Of a DNA stretch of 64,000 bases, positions 20,985-32,149 are shown piece by piece. Position 1 is the stretch's first letter. Each line of letters opens with the position of its first letter. The DNA comes from Eurosta solidaginis (lineage: Eukaryota; Arthropoda; Insecta; Diptera; Tephritidae). The stretch covers positions 58,929,346 through 58,993,345 of the forward strand of contig NC_090324.1 of assembly GCF_040869045.1 (NCBI RefSeq). The letters are read 5' to 3'. The position numbers and the translations under genes were made by a program. The notes beneath the pieces are model-generated. The model was not told the origin of the DNA. It did not search any database and saw only the letters and a program-made list of their open reading frames with translations.

Positions 20985-22154
20985 GACATCTATAATGTCT
21001 TCTTTAGCCTCCGCCTTTGAACAGTGCTTGCATTCCAAACTACATGGTCTTCGTGGCATTGCATCATCATTTCCATGGGTACTACCTTTTCGATGCTCAA
21101 TGGAAAAGTCATAGCTTTGTAGTCGCTCGATCCACCGTGCCAATTGTCTTTCTGTATTACGGAAATGCAACAGCCATTTTAACGCTGCGTGATCTAGCCT
21201 GACGCGGAATCATTGCCCGTAGAGGTACTTGTGAAAATGTTTAATGCACTCTACCAATGCCAACAGCTCTCTCCATGTAACGCAATAGTTCCTTTCTGGT
21301 TTTCCAATTGTTCGGATGTAATAGGCAACTACTTTCTCCTGTCCATCGACCAGTTGTGATAAAACACCTCATATAGCATATCCGCTCGCATCTGTATCTA
21401 GAATAAACGTTGCTCCTGGAATCGGATATGCCAACATTGGGGCAGTGCACAAACGCTCTTTCAATGTTTGGACTGCCACTTCTTGCTCCTTCTTCCTTTC
21501 AAAAGCTTTATTTTTTGTTGTAAGCTCATGGAGGCTATAGGGTACGCTGGCAAAGTTTGTGCGGTAATATGGGCATAGCCCAAGGAAACTTCTTATTTCA
21601 TGCAAATTCTGTGGTCTTGGCCAATCCTTTACAGCTACTATCTTTTCATTCGCAGTGCAGATACTCTCGGTCGTTACCTTGTGACCCAAATAATTTGCTT
21701 CCTTTTTAAACAGCAAACACTTTTTGGGACTTAGTTTCAGACCAGCACCAGCTATTCTCTGGAAAACGTCCTCCAAGTTCTTAAGATGTTCATCAAAGTT
21801 CTTGCCCAATACGATGATCTCGTCCAGGTACATCTAGCATGTTTTCCAATGTAGTTCTTTCAGTACCTGGTCCATGAGTCCCTCAAAAATATCTGGTACA
21901 TTACAAAGTCCAAAAGGCATCACTGTAAATTGCCAAAGACCATCACTGACACGGAATGCTGTTTTCTCTTTGTCTTCCTCCTTCACTTCCACTTGCCAGT
22001 AGCCGCTTTTCAAGTCCAGTGTGGAAAACAATTTCGTACCAGATAGCGAGTCCAGAGTATCGTCAATTCTTGGCAATGGGTAGCTATTCTTTTTCGTAAC
22101 GTCGTTCTCATTTTTCCATCCTTCTTCTTCACAAGTACCACCTGCGAGCTTCAT
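20985..22154 (-). pseudogene. G1-2 reverse transcriptase and RNase H
   Basis: RT from 22154: SYPLPRIDDTLDSLSG, FSTLDLKSGYWQVEV, MPFGLCNVPDIF, then an in-frame TAG (21834-21836) just before the catalytic box, which reads YLDEIIV instead of Y(L/V)DD. The thumb and connection (KKCLLFKKEANYLGHKV; EIRSFLGLCPYY) lead to the RNase H start FILDTDASGYAI. The remaining RNase H (RQLARWIERLQSYDFSIEH) is in another frame at 21170-21000. The second catalytic Asp is replaced by Glu and stops are present; inactive. Confidence 0.88.
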
Positions 22155-22188
22155 GGACTAGCTGATGGTTCAATGACGCCGCTGTCGC

Positions 22189-22992
22189 TCATTTTTTGTA
22201 CGATTTGACGTTGGTGCGACCTGGTTTGGAGCCATCTTGGTCAAATATGTTCGCGTACTTTAGGAGCAGTTGTTTTGCCTTACTCTGATAGGCTTCCTCT
22301 AGCCCCTCCGTCCATGCCGTGATGTCATTTGAAAGACCAGTATAACTAGATGAAACGTGTTCCTGGAGCTGTTTACAGTTAATAACTACTTCAGCCTCTT
22401 GGCATCTTCCCAAAATAAATCCTTTGCTCAGTTTGAGTGGTGATTTGAACTCATTGAGTACTCCTACCGGAATACGTCCATCTTGTTTTGTCATAGCCAG
22501 GCTTTTTCCTCCAAGTATGTTCGGTGTTGATTTGTTTGCTGCCTCGACAACCCACAATTTGTTTGTCCCACAATCTCCATCAACCTTTGCCCAGATGACT
22601 GCTTCTGATTTTGGTGGTATTTGCTGACTCTGTTCCACCAGCACTCGCTTACTGCTGTAGCCTCTCTCGTAGCCGAAAATGAGTGGCACATCCATGTTCT
22701 TATATCGCATCGTCTTGCTTTGCATATCGATCTTGATGCCTTGGTCGATTAAGACGTCCACTCCATTTATGATTTCATCAACAATCTCTGCCACTATAAA
22801 ATTTTGTACTACCGTGACGTTCCCAATTGCGACTTCACATGCTATTTCTCGTAGAATCGTGGTGTCTTCTCCTGTGGCTGTACGCAATCTTGCTCCATGC
22901 AATGGTCTTATCTTCTTGTTGACTAAATCCGCTCGAATGATGGAATGAGATGCACCCGTATCTACAGTCAGTAAACGTTCCTTTCCGTCCAC
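22189..22992 (-). pseudogene. G1-2 aspartic protease and RT N-terminal linker
   Basis: A 267-codon open segment. The active site reads LTVDTGASHSIIRADLV near residue 10, with the second conserved stretch EIINGVDVLIDQGIKID near residue 93. The rest (VILAK-like region, LLLKYANIFDQDGSKPGRT) is the linker before RT. The Asp that G1-1 has lost is retained, so this domain looks intact although its polyprotein context is broken at both ends. Confidence 0.85.
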
Positions 22993-23099
22993 ATGTGCTC
23001 CGACAGTAAGATTGTTTAACCTTCTTCCAATTTGCGAGATAGAGATTAGGGGGCAATAAACTGCGGGAGCCAGCTGTCGCCCCTTGCGGCTGACTCGCT

Positions 23100-24574
23100 T
23101 TAGTTTAACGATTGAGTAGATTTGGAGATTTGCTCATCTGCTTCAACTCTGCTTTTACCACCACCCACATTGTTGGAACTATTAGGGTTGGTATTGCAAT
23201 AACGCGCAAGCATTTGACTTAAAGCATATGACTGCTGCGTACTCTCTAATGCTTCCAAAATTGTGTCTACCCACTCTGGTCTTTCTATTTCCACACGATG
23301 AGCCTTGTATGCTGGTTTAATCAATAGGGAAGCAGTTTCCTGAGTCAATGCATGTGATACCGTTTCTGCTAATGTGGGTTTTGGGTTTGCATATGAGGCT
23401 CGCTTCGTTTCAATATCTCGTATTCCATTGATAAAGCTTTGAATTTTTACCCTTTAGGTTTGTTCCACGGGTGCGACCGCATTTGCCAAATGCGCCAACC
23501 TTTCAACATCCGAAGCAAACTCCTGCAAAGTCTCATTAGCTTTCTGGTAACGGTTTTGCAATTCTATTTGGTGTATTTGCTTCCGTATCGCCTTTCTAGA
23601 GCGCCCATCAATGTTTCGTAATTGTTTCGTTCTCACTCTGGAATGGTCTGTAAGATTTCCGCTGCAGGCCCTTTCAATGCGACGAACAGCGTAGCAACCT
23701 TGTCTTCAGTATTTCAGTTGTTAACTGCTGACGTCTTCTCAAATTGAAGCTTAAATACCTGGAAAGGAACAGAGCGGTCAAAGGATGGAGTTTTTACCTT
23801 CGTATTGCTTCCTGAAACAGCTGGGCGATTTAATTGCAACTCCTGTATACGACCTCTCAAAGCATCCACCTCGGCTTCGATTTTTTGCTCAAACTGCGTT
23901 ATTTTCTCGTCCTTACGCGCTTCGAGTTTTGATGATATACGCGTCTATTGCGCTTCGAGTTGTACTGTTATGCGTGCCTCTTGTTCTTTCAGTTGTGTTT
24001 CCATCTTTGATGTAATCTGTGTCGACATTTCTGAAATACGCGTTTCTTGTGCTTCAATCATTGATGTTATGCGTATCACCTGCGATTCCAGTTGGAATGC
24101 CAAATATGTTTTCTGTTCTTCCAGTTGAGATGACATTTGTCTTTCCTGAGCTTCAATCTTGGATGTTACTGTCGATGTTTGTGCAGATATTGCAGCCAAA
24201 AGCGTGTTCAAGTCTGTGCTCCTAACTTTCTGCGGATGCCAAATATGTTTTCTGTTCTTCCAGTTGAGATGACATTTGTCTTTCCTGAGCTTCAATCTTG
24301 GATGTTACTGTAGATGTTTGTGCAGATATTGCAGCCAAAAGCGTGTTCAAGTCTGTGCTCCTAACTGTCTGCGGTGTTTCGTTTTTCTCTTAATTTTTGT
24401 TGTTGCCTCGCCGCCATCAAGATGAAAGGCATACTCTTCCACGTTAATTCCTTCTGCTTCCATTGCCTCTTGTAGTCGTGCCTGAAGTTCGAGTTTATTG
24501 TCGGTTGTGTTCAATCCACGGCTCTCCAACTCCTTCTTCAGTTGCTGGATCTTCAATTCACTCGACTTTGCCAT
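23100..24574 (-). pseudogene. G1-2 gag with N-terminal SAP-like domain
   Basis: The ATG at 24574 gives the same start as G1-1: LKIQQLKKELESRGLNT at residues 7-23, a SAP-like helix-turn-helix, then a heptad-rich coiled coil (24295-23945, repeated QEARI and SSQLEEQ units, including a local tandem duplication of about 125 bases at 24108-24366). The Gag core is at 23636-23454 and 23348-23100. The zinc-knuckle segment present in G1-1 is not recognisable before NPNSSNN, so it seems deleted. Several frame changes; inactive. Confidence 0.82.
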
Positions 24575-24620
24575 GTCCTTGTTATATTTGAAATCTTCAG
24601 AATTTATTCAACAATTGCTC

Positions 24621-24632
24621 TTCTGACACCAA
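24621..24632 (-). promoter_or_regulatory. G1-2 primer-binding site
   Basis: The complement reads TGGTGTCAGAAG, two bases from the LTR end (24634), the same as in G1-1. Presumed tRNA-Leu. Confidence 0.75.
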
Positions 24633-24633
24633 C

Positions 24634-24918
24634 TGTAACGAATTTAGTGAAACTCCGCTTATTTTATACCTTTTACTAACGTTCGTATCGCTAAATTGTT
24701 GAATAAATAACTCCAATATTCAATTATGCAAAATGGTCTTTATTAGACTACTTTGAAAATACTTCACAATAACACTTATACTTCATATAACGGTTTACGA
24801 ACTACTCAGCTTCTGCTGCTTTTATACTCTCTGCCCAAATATCTAAAATTTTCTTCTTCTATAATCCTCTACCTGGTCAGCAGCCATACGCGAGTGTATT
24901 TGTAGTGAGTTACCATAT
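24634..24918 (-). repeat. G1-2 5' LTR, truncated
   Basis: Matches the first 285 or so bases (plus-strand order) of 18460-18925 and stops in GTTACCATATA, where a poly-T run (the tail of N5) begins. The distal part of the LTR is not found within the window. Confidence 0.8.
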
Positions 24919-25250
24919 ATTTTTTTTTTACGAGGAGGAAGCATAGAAAAATTCATAGTCAGTGTGAGACTTTAACCGCACTAAACCTCCTACCGTCTGT
25001 GCACCATTTACCCCCGGTACCACCGTCAAGTATTCCGTCGGGAGGTAGGTGGAGCACTAAGCTCTACGTCTGTCGGGGTCACGTTTCTGTACTTTGATAG
25101 TCCCGCGGTATAGTTACAGCTGGGACTGGGACGCTCTGCTTACTACCTCAATGTGCTTGACACATGCCACTTCTACGAATATTTCCAAGAATACCTTAAA
25201 CCCTGTACATACAGTGCTTGTGGCATGTTTGTGCGTTCGGCTACTTGTAT
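24919..25250 (-). mobile_element. 3' end of a non-LTR retrotransposon (N5) with poly(A) tail
   Basis: Minus-strand sequence ending ...TATGCTTCCTCCTCGTAAAAAAAAA (T-run at 24919-24927). A poly(A) tail at a truncation point in the LTR, with GC-rich 3' UTR-like sequence upstream, suggests a heavily 5'-truncated non-LTR copy. A short minus frame (25359-25114) has no domain I recognise. The clade is unknown. Confidence 0.5.
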
Positions 25251-26276
25251 TGTAGGGGGTATTTTTTATATATGTATATATATTTTTATTTTTTTTTTCA
25301 CTTAATTTTAATAGGGGTTTTCCATTTAATTTTAGTAGATTTTTTTCTGTTTTTTTCATTTAATTTTAATATGTTTTTTCTTTTTTTCCACACAATACGT
25401 AACGACGCACAGTGGCGCCTCTGCCGTTAAGTCATGGAAAAAATCATGAAAGCTTTCGCTAAATCTTATACATATTTCTATTAGAGAAAGGATCAAGAAC
25501 ATACAATTGTTTTTTCACAGAAAATTATATTTTACCAGGTAGAGCCGCTCAAAATTGACCAATTTTCAACATTGGGAAAAATTTGAAATTTTTCTTTTTT
25601 TTCGTTGTATTTAAAATGGTTTTGTGAGTAAATAAGGCGGCCGGTTGTCGTTTTCTTGTATAGCAATTAAAGATAATTTAATTTAGGATTGAAACAAAAA
25701 AAATTGTTTTTTTTTTTTAAAGTTGGCGGATATACCTGTTTTTCGAAATGCCTATTTTTAGGCCCTTTTTAAAACTCTGATGGAAAAAAAAAATGTTAAA
25801 ATATGTGCTCCGTCAAATTAACAGTGGTTATTTGTGAAATATTCTGTTACCTAAATTCATAAAGTCTACCTGCGTCCAGCTGCAACTTCACTTTTTACAT
25901 CAAATAAAGTTAAACAACCTTGGGCATAAATACGCGCCTGAGCAGGTATATATAAGTCAGTACGGCCGTAAGGTCGTTTTTGTTATTGGAACTTATTAAC
26001 AACATACATTTTTTTAATTACGAATTGTATACCTTAAATTCATTTTAATAATTTGAGTAGGTATATAAAGCTATCCATCATACAATGCACATTACACAAG
26101 TATACACGGTTTTGGATCTAGGCAACTAAAAGTGGTTTTTAAGACAATTTATGACGCTGAATCCGATTCTTCATTCCGTTTTTAAAGATTGATTCTAGTT
26201 TTTAATACAGTCAATAAATTAATTTTTAAAGATTTTTGTCAAGTAATATTCATTTTATTAACTTAAAAGTAACAAA
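25251..26276. other. AT-rich non-coding stretch, partly the 3' flank of the following pseudogene
   Basis: 25280-25390 has three CATTTAATTTTAATA-like subrepeats of about 30-40 bases. 25430-25620 contains GGTAGAGCCGCTCAAAATTGACC and long A/T runs. CACAGTGGCGCC at 25408-25419 could be an element end, but no partner was found. Nothing else supported. Confidence 0.4.
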
Positions 26277-27690
26277 TCAGAGATGAAGATTGGTGGAAAT
26301 TTGACATTTGTATTCTTTAGTATCTGTTTCGCGTATTAGAGTCCAACAGTAGTCGCTCATCATGCCTTCATCCCAAAATCCTTGGTATCGTCTTTCAATG
26401 TTGGCTAGATCTTGGTGTAACCGCTCTCCTTGTTCGTCGCTCGTATCACCCAAGTTTTCAGGAAAAAAATTGAGTTTCTTCTTTGAGTTTTGCATATGAA
26501 AATTTAGGAAATAACTTGACTAACTACTGAAAAGCCGGTCCTTCACGGTTTAATGGTTTGACGAAATTCCTTATAAGGCCTAGTTTAATGTGAAGAGGTG
26601 GCAGGAAAATATATTGTGGATTTACGAGTGGTTCAGCGGAGACGTTTTGCTGTCCAGGCTCATATTAAGTACGACTTTGCCATTCTTTTCTCACATAATA
26701 ATGTTCAGTTTCGCGGCTATCCCACAAGCATAAAAAAAAAACACAATTTAGTGAATCCAGATTGCATCCCAGTTAAGATACCAATTACCTGTTGGAATAA
26801 TATAAAAAAATAAGTGTTTTCGATTTAATTTGAATTAAAGTTTAAACCCTTAGATCACCACATATTTTCCATTTATGATCATTGTATTTGATGAAGCACT
26901 TGTTTCGTAGTATTCCTTCGTTTTTACTGCATGAGCAAACGGAATAGATGGTTTGTTATTTTCATTGTGGAGAAGAGCAGTTTTAGGCTGTATTTGGAAC
27001 CATCAGTGAATAAACGCCATTCGTTTCGATCGTACGGTATATTAATTTCATTAAATAAACCATTAATATCGTTACAGAAACTTATGTTGTCTTATTTTTT
27101 TGAAGAACGATCGAAATGCCTGATTTCTGTTTCTGTATACAGTAACTTGTGTTCGAGTGTCTAGATATTTCCATTGCTGCAACCGTGATGCTAGCAAATC
27201 TGCTTTTTGTTTGGACAAATTCAAATCACGAATCAAATCGTTTAGTTCGTCTTGTGAAATTAGATGTGTCGCTTCCATGACAAAGTCGCTTTCACTGCTC
27301 GGGGGTGATGGAGTTAAAGTTTCCAGGACGTTTCCACTTATACTTGGAAAAACTGGCAATGAATCATTAGCAGTACGTGGAATTTGCTTGGATACTGATG
27401 ATACATAACGATATTTATATTTTTTTAATTTTTTTGGATTTATACCCGTAACTTTCATCAAAGAAAAGTAGCAATCATCTACATGGGTTTTAGGTTCTCT
27501 CCAGAGTGCTGGCATTGAAAAGGAAAAGTACTCACGTTCTCCCAATGACCACTGATACAGCTCTGTTTTATATGCGTTACAAATAAATTTCGGTATCCAT
27601 GACTTATGAGTGGCTGCTACTCTGAAACCAAAGTAGTGCAGATACTCATCTTTGAGCGCATTTGTTATTATTTTGCCACTTTTTTAATCA
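26277..27690 (-). pseudogene. Decayed member of an uncharacterised invertebrate repeat-encoded protein family
   Basis: Minus strand. From 27690 a frame reads LHYFGFRVAATHKSWIPKFI and joins the open segment 27545-27072 (MPALWREPKTHVDDCYF; then LISQDELNDLIRDLNLSKQK and a DTRTQVTVYRNRNQAFRSFF stretch). After a gap the C-terminal part appears at about 26600-26500 (LPPLHIKLGLIRNFVKPLN) and 26495-26277 (FFPENLGDTSDEQGERLHQD; DYCWTLIRETD). I recognise this order, W-R-E-P, D-CYF, PPLHIKLGL, GERxHQD, as a multicopy family in insect and Hydra genomes whose function is not established. Stops and a large internal loss make it a pseudogene. Confidence 0.6.
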
Positions 27691-28094
27691 TATAACAATC
27701 CCTTTGAATCAACTTTGCAACACTGTCTCTGCATTTTTATTTGCTCTAATCACTAATATTATTTTAGAGTTACAGTTGAAATGACTTATCAAGCAGTGCC
27801 ACTATTTAAAAGCTGCTATAACAGCACAATGGTGCTATCATGCGAGAAATCGGAAACTAGAATCAATCTTAAAAAACTGAATGCAGATTCGAATTCAGCA
27901 TATCAAATATAGTTAAGAATCGTTCTTATCTGCTCAGATCCAAAAGTTGGCCTGAATTTGTAAACTTGTGTTATCATTCGTCTTTTGGAGATTAAGGAAC
28001 TAAGTATTCTGTTTACTTAAATAAAGTGAATAGTATTTTTAAATATAGTTCACAGTTTAATATTTAGTCAGATACACTCGAAGCCAATTCTAAT

Positions 28095-28440
28095 ATGTAT
28101 CTAGAAAACTCGAAACTATTTGCGGTGTATAAATCTACAAAGTCAAGACGGGACTTCGTTGAGGCTATTATGAGAGAATCAGCGAGTGAAACAATCATTA
28201 AAGAAAAGGAAGGACTGGAAGAAAAAATTGGTTTACAATACATTATGATAGAAAGAAAATGGAAGGACGTCTATCGTAACAATTCAAAATTTGTAAGTAA
28301 GTATGAAAAGTGGCTAGCTGACAAAATTTTTTGGACGAAGAAACGCCTAGCACGTCAACCAATCCAACTAGAGGGAGACCAACAAAACCCATAGAAGAGT
28401 GTTCTACCTACACAAGGAAAAGAAATCTGTCTGATACCAC
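28095..28440 (+). pseudogene. Short basic protein fragment, probable partner of the same repeat family
   Basis: The 99-codon frame from ATG 28095 is lysine/arginine-rich (YIMIERKWKDVYRNNSKF). After a +1 shift at about 28370 the sequence continues GRPTKPIEECSTYTRKRN, which resembles the GRPxKxFE-xxSxRxKRRK segment that I associate with the N-terminal part of the same multicopy family. It diverges from the 26277-27690 pseudogene, and 27691-28094 between them holds no gene. It ends where the LOA-like remnant begins. Assignment is from memory and tentative. Confidence 0.4.
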
Positions 28441-29140
28441 AAAAGCTGGCTGTTTCTTTCGATGTTCGACACCCCGGTGTTTGTAGCCATCTTTCGTCGG
28501 CTTGACGGTAGATGTGCTCTTTTAGCATTAGCTTGAATGTGGACAGGGGCATACCTAAGCGTTCTTGCCCAGGAAGAACCTGGCTGGTTGTACCCTGCCT
28601 AGCGAGTTCATCTGCAATGCAGTTTCCCTCGATATTCCTATGTCCAGGGACCCATGTGAGGTGTACAAGGTTATGTTGAGCCATCTCTTGAAGAGATCGG
28701 TGACAGTTTAGTGCTAGTTCAGAATTGAATGAGTGGGAGCCCAGAGATTTTATGGCAGCTTGGCTGTCGCTGAAGATAAAAATTTTTTTGCCGACATTGT
28801 ATGTCCCTATCCTAGCTGCGGCTTCCATTATGGCTGCAAATTCTGCCTGGAATACACTGCAGTGGTCGGGTAGTCTGAATTGCCGGAGGTCAAGGTCCCT
28901 TGAGTATACTCCACCTCCATCTCTACCGTTTAGCTTGGAGCCGTCCGTGTATATGGAAATGCTGTTGCTCATAGCAAGGTACTTATCCGACTCCGTCCAG
29001 TCATCTCTGCTGGGTATGTTTATATTAAATTTGATTTCCGCAACTGTTGTGGTCGCACAGGAATCCGTGCTAGTAGGAAGAAAACTGTATTTGTTTAGTA
29101 TACTTGAGTGTCCTGTGGTATTGTTGTTCCAACACGACAA
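28441..29140 (-). pseudogene. N3 RNase H domain
   Basis: An open frame from 29140. RNase H type I residues are all visible: Asp in ISIYTDGSKLNGRDGGG, Glu in VFQAEFAAIMEAA, Asp in FIFSDSQAAIKSL, and His/Asp in WVPGHRNIEGNCIADELAR. It is followed by a conserved tail (LMLKEHIYRQADERWLQ). The domain removes the RNA strand during cDNA synthesis. The catalytic set is complete, but the RT upstream is broken. The last 30 or so codons of the frame (below 28455) are antisense to the neighbouring pseudogene and are not native. Confidence 0.85.
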
Positions 29141-29158
29141 CTCCCTTAGATGCAGGGC

Positions 29159-30090
29159 TTACGTTGCCGCTGCTCGATGACCAGCTAGATCCAATGGATG
29201 GATGTCAAGAATGGCCTGAAGAGCTTCGCTAGGCGTTGTTCTCTGAGCCCCGCTTATGCTTATTATGCTGGATCTGTGGACTTTACCCAACAAGTTTAGG
29301 TTTGACGCCTTGTTCAAGGCTGGCCACCATACGACTACCCCATACAGCAGTATGGGTCTGATAATCGCGGTATAAATCCATCTGCATATGTTGGGGGTGA
29401 GTCCCCATTTTTTGCCAATGGCCCTTTTACACGTATATAATGCAATGTACGCTTTCTTTTGTCGCTGGATAACGTTGTCCTTCCAGTTCAGCTTTTTGTC
29501 TAAAACTACGCCTAAAAATTTGGTCTTATCTGCCAGGCTTAGGCGCACCACATTTAGTTCTGGTAGATTTAACGATGGTATTTTGTATCGTTTGGTATAT
29601 AAGACAAGCTATACTTTATCGGAATTGACGCTGAGTCCACATCGGGAAGCCCACAGTTTGAGGGAGCTTGCCTCTGTAGACAATCGCTAGGTCATCAGCA
29701 TATGCCACAACCTTCCCGCTCCCCCAACTAGTATCTCTTAATAGAGAGTTTACCGTTAGGTTCCATAGTAGAGGGGAAAGGACACCACCCTGGGGCGCAC
29801 CCCTTGCGACAAATCGCCAGTGGGAAAAGCGCTTTCCTTCCCCTGAGAAATTGATCAATCAGTCCCACTAGGGGTCTACTTACGTCCGATCAGTTAAAGC
29901 ATTGTTAACGGCGTCTTGACTTATATTGTTGAATGCTCTTTCAATGTCTAGGAAGGCCACAAGGCAATAATACTTTTCGAACAAGGATGTTTCTATAGTA
30001 AAGGCTAGGCTGTATAGCGCAGTCTCCGCAGGTTTACCTTTGGTGTACGCGTGTTGATAGCCCGAAATGAGGTTTCCTATCAATGCTTGT
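29159..30090 (-). pseudogene. N3 reverse transcriptase, broken
   Basis: Three minus-strand pieces in order: 30083-29880 (HAYTKGKPAETALYSL; VAFLDIERAFNNI), 29858-29616 (RGAPQGGVLSPLLWN; KVVAYADDLAIVY) and 29551-29159 (FLGVVLDKKLNWKDNV; YGVVVWWPALNKA). Motifs A (LDIERAF) and C (YADD) are intact, but frameshifts separate the pieces and no endonuclease precedes them. Copies RNA at the nicked target in the intact family. Inactive. Confidence 0.85.
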
Positions 30091-30138
30091 AGTGAGAAAA
30101 TCGCTAACTATTCTCTCTAGGGTCTTGAGTACTGAAAT

Positions 30139-31060
30139 GTTTAATAGTAAATAAAAGAAACTCTGACTTTGGAAGTCGGATAATGATTGATTTTTTTAAA
30201 AGAAATTCTTTCCCTTTTATACATAATTTCTTAACCTATACATTCATAATTATTCTAATACTTACGAACTAAAAATATGTAGATTTGTATTAGTGGTGTG
30301 TATATATGTAGATTTGTATTAATAGTATGCATTTATGTAGATTTGTATAAACGGTATGCATACATGTAGATTTGTATTAATAGTATGCATATATGTAGAT
30401 TTGTATAAATGGTATGCATACATGTATATTTGTATGCAAAGTCAGCAGATTGCTATTCATGTAAAATGTTTGTATGTGAACATTTGGTTAATTCACATTA
30501 TTGGTTATATGTAAATATTTTGGTGGCAAACTAACATTGACGATCGGCAGTGTATTGACCGGAGTGAGTGACTAAGCAAAATTTGTAATATGTGAACTGA
30601 CAAGGATTTCATATTCGGCATTCCATTGATGTTGGCTTACCGCTGTATTAGGTCAATGTAATTTATGTCCCATAATATTGTAATATGATTATGCTATTAC
30701 AAAAATGTATTGGCTTAGAAGTTCATGATGCGTAATGCCGCAAATGTAGTGCATAGTTGGGCAGGACACATAATGCTACACCATCTTAGAAAAAAGATTA
30801 TATAATTGTTTTGTGAACAATTGCATAAGACTCTTTGTTCGAATTTTAAATGATTTTGGTATTTTACTGTAACTTGATATTATAGTGAAAGAGTTTGTGT
30901 ACTTTGTTTCTAATTTGCTGACCTTGATACTTTTATTATTTTTACATTTTATATATATTTTTTCTTAAAAATGTTTTGTACAGATCTTTTTTTTTATAAA
31001 ATTTTAAATTTAACAATTATTTTACTTATTTTATTTATTTTCTATATTTTACTTATTTTA
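30139..31060 (-). repeat. Putative G3 3' LTR
   Basis: On the plus strand it runs from TGTTTAATAGTAAATAAAAG to ATTTTACTTATTTTACA, so TG...CA ends are possible. It lies where the 3' LTR should be, below the integrase. No second LTR is in the window, so the ends are uncertain. AT-rich with no ORF. A purine-rich GGATTTTAGGTGGG (minus strand, about 31085-31098) may be the polypurine tract. Confidence 0.4.
30277..30445. repeat. 29-bp tandem subrepeat
   Basis: ATGTAGATTTGTAT-type units start at 30277, 30306, 30335, 30364, 30393 and 30422, an exact 29-base period over about six units with ATGCAT spacers. It lies within the putative G3 LTR. Confidence 0.9.
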
Positions 31061-31267
31061 CAGCCGGATTTTAAATGTGTCGACCCACCTAAAATCCTCT
31101 TGTTTCTAGAATTTTTTATTAAATAACCGAGTAACTTGGAATGCTTATTTTACGATTATTTGCTTTACATTATTAAAAGGTGTTTCAAATGTGTTCAAGC
31201 CTATTCTTATGAATTATTAATTCCTTATCTTTATTGTTCATATTACTAGTTTCTTCTCTATGTGGTA

Positions 31268-32149
31268 TTAAAGCAAATTGTTATTTTTGTCAATTTTCTT
31301 TACCTTATACTTTCCTATATATCTACTGTCTAGCTTATGGATAGCTTCTTCTCTAACTAACACTAGATCACCTATTTTAATTTCCTTACTGGTGCTACTT
31401 TTCTCATAATTAACTTTTTGTTTTTCTTTAGCTTTTTTCACTAATTTTCTAGTTCCTTGTTCTGCTATTTGAAGTCTATATTTAACTTCTTTATCATATG
31501 CTTCGTGATTATACACTGGGCTTATTTTAATCTCATCTAGGAATTCGTATGTCGGTGCATTTTTCGCAAATATAAGCCCGTAAGGGCAATTCCCGTGTAC
31601 GGTCGATGGGGTCGTGTTGTAGCAGTACGCGAAATACTTGAGGTATTCGTCCCAATCATCTTTGTCACTGGATATGTATGAACATACATATTCGTTGAAC
31701 GTTCTATGAGTGCGTTCTACGGTGCCCAAAGTTTGATGATGGTATGGTGTCGAGGTTTTATGCTCAATTTTTAACAGTTTGCATAGTTCTTCGAATAAGC
31801 AATTTTTGTATTCAGTTCCCATGTCTGTTAGGATTGTTTTCATGCAACCATAAATCAGAGTGAAGTTTTCGAATACAGCTTTAGCAACTGTTATCGCGTG
31901 TTTGCTCGGAACTGGAATTGCTACTAAATATTTTGTGAGATCGCATATGATGATCACTGCGTATTCGTTTCCGAACGTATCGATCTGTACTATATCAAAA
32001 GCCTTCGGAGGTGCTTCTGTTATTGTCATTGTTTCCTTTATATGCTTATTTATTTTATTTTTCTTGCAGTGGATGCAGTTATTTACGTATTTCTTTATGT
32101 CACCTCGCATATTTTTCCAGCTATAGCTTTGTTTGATTTTCTTTATCAC
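31268..32149 (-). CDS. G3 integrase
   Basis: A 293-codon uninterrupted frame. CIHCKKNK near residue 37 is the CxxC half of the HHCC zinc site. Catalytic core: Asp in VQIDTFGNEYAV, Asp in LTDMGTEYKN and Glu in GTVERTHRTF. The C-terminal part has the basic GDLVLVREEA motif and YIGKYKVKKID, of the 412/mdg1 type. The family inserts element cDNA with a 4-bp duplication. The domain looks intact even though gag and RT are broken; the frame's start at 32149 is inside the polyprotein, not a true initiation site. Confidence 0.88.
   Translation of the reverse strand: MIKKIKQSYSWKNMRGDIKKYVNNCIHCKKNKINKHIKETMTITEAPPKAFDIVQIDTFGNEYAVIIICDLTKYLVAIPVPSKHAITVAKAVFENFTLIYGCMKTILTDMGTEYKNCLFEELCKLLKIEHKTSTPYHHQTLGTVERTHRTFNEYVCSYISSDKDDWDEYLKYFAYCYNTTPSTVHGNCPYGLIFAKNAPTYEFLDEIKISPVYNHEAYDKEVKYRLQIAEQGTRKLVKKAKEKQKVNYEKSSTSKEIKIGDLVLVREEAIHKLDSRYIGKYKVKKIDKNNNLL

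Larger units (their letters stand above)
18460..24918 (-). mobile_element. Gypsy-type LTR retrotransposon G1-2 (SAP-Gag family)
   Basis: Minus-strand element with 3' LTR (18460-18925), polypurine tract, integrase, RNase H/RT, protease, gag, primer site (24621-24632) and a truncated 5' LTR (24634-24918). It is the same family as G1-1, with closely similar Gag and protease, but the LTRs have diverged. Two SINEs are inserted, in the integrase tail (19142-19506) and in the pol region between integrase and RNase H (20620-20963). Stops and frameshifts are spread through pol, so it is dead. Confidence 0.9.
28441..30115 (-). mobile_element. LOA-like non-LTR retrotransposon remnant (N3)
   Basis: 5'-truncated minus-strand ORF2: RT segments (30083-29159) followed by RNase H (29140-28441). 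The combination of a YADD RT and an in-line RNase H fits the LOA/I group rather than jockey or CR1. Flanks: LTR-like sequence of G3 begins 30139; the basic-protein pseudogene ends 28440. Confidence 0.75.

Noticed and set aside
28095..28394. Host gene encoding a 99-residue basic protein
   Set aside because: A plausible continuation exists in another frame beyond the stop, and the neighbourhood is wholly repeat-derived; a pseudogene fragment is more likely.
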